A stretch of DNA of 64,000 nt, taken from positions 310,001 through 374,000 of the forward strand of contig NW_026515530.1 of assembly GCF_014898815.1 (NCBI RefSeq). The letters are read 5' to 3'. Origin of the DNA: Panonychus citri (Eukaryota > Arthropoda > Arachnida > Trombidiformes > Tetranychidae). Both the position numbers and the translations under genes were made by a program. Position 1 is the stretch's first letter. Every line of letters begins with the position of its first letter. The notes beneath the pieces are model-generated. The model saw only the letters and a list, made by a program, of their open reading frames with translations. It was not told the origin of the DNA and made no database searches. Below, piece by piece: positions 63,936 through 64,000 of the stretch.

Positions 63936-64000
63936 GCCTTCTTTTACTTTTACACATATACATTAAATTGTTGTAACATTGTTTCAACTACAACCGCCGC

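Overview
This is a eukaryotic nuclear window: AT-rich, with spliced genes on both strands, GT-AG introns mostly 60-80 bp plus a few of several kb, and abundant TC/ATC microsatellites. A filzig-type serine protease (an arthropod family), short introns and dense gene packing point to an arthropod. A small-genome mite is my best guess, but that is inference. No transposon, CRISPR array or rRNA was recognised.

Left third (1-18.9 kb): the 3' nine exons of an NMDA receptor subunit of GRIN3 type run rightward from the window edge to 13541. A Stm1/SERBP1/vig-type RGG ribosome-binding protein follows (15786-17623, +), tail-to-tail with the ER SNARE USE1 (18080-18912, -).

Middle (19.9-28.3 kb): three leftward genes are fully reconstructable exon by exon. 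They are a tetraspanin (5 exons), phosphatidylinositol synthase (2 exons) and THO complex subunit 5 (13 exons, 719 aa).

Protease region (29.3-49.3 kb): two head-to-head paralogous transcription units flank about 10 kb without genes. The right unit (45771-49293, +) encodes a filzig-like secreted or ECM serine protease. The left unit (29278-33927, -) encodes a Ser/Pro-rich secretory protein without a protease domain. They share a promoter/5'UTR block, an identical five-codon first coding exon, an intron splitting the signal peptide at the same phase, a CT microsatellite at a matching distance from the ATG, and a HPPW/YPPLKKG-type repeat region. A decayed copy of the protease catalytic exon lies between them at 42992-43415. 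This cluster is the most novel part of the window.

Right third (49.9-64 kb): a SEPT6-group septin (-) with an altered G3 motif is divergent from an R12-type RGS protein (+) across a 478-bp shared promoter. Then come an unknown four-TM protein (-), an SLC35G-type EamA transporter (-, one apparent frameshift), a BTB protein with a BED-like zinc finger (-), and a GC-richer, CRE-bearing probable promoter of a rightward gene beyond the edge.

Two genes (USE1 and the SLC35G-like gene) each need exactly one extra base, most simply an A in a short A-run. This fits assembly indels better than real pseudogenes. The genes are mostly unrelated housekeeping or neuronal genes; only the protease pair forms a functional or evolutionary cluster.
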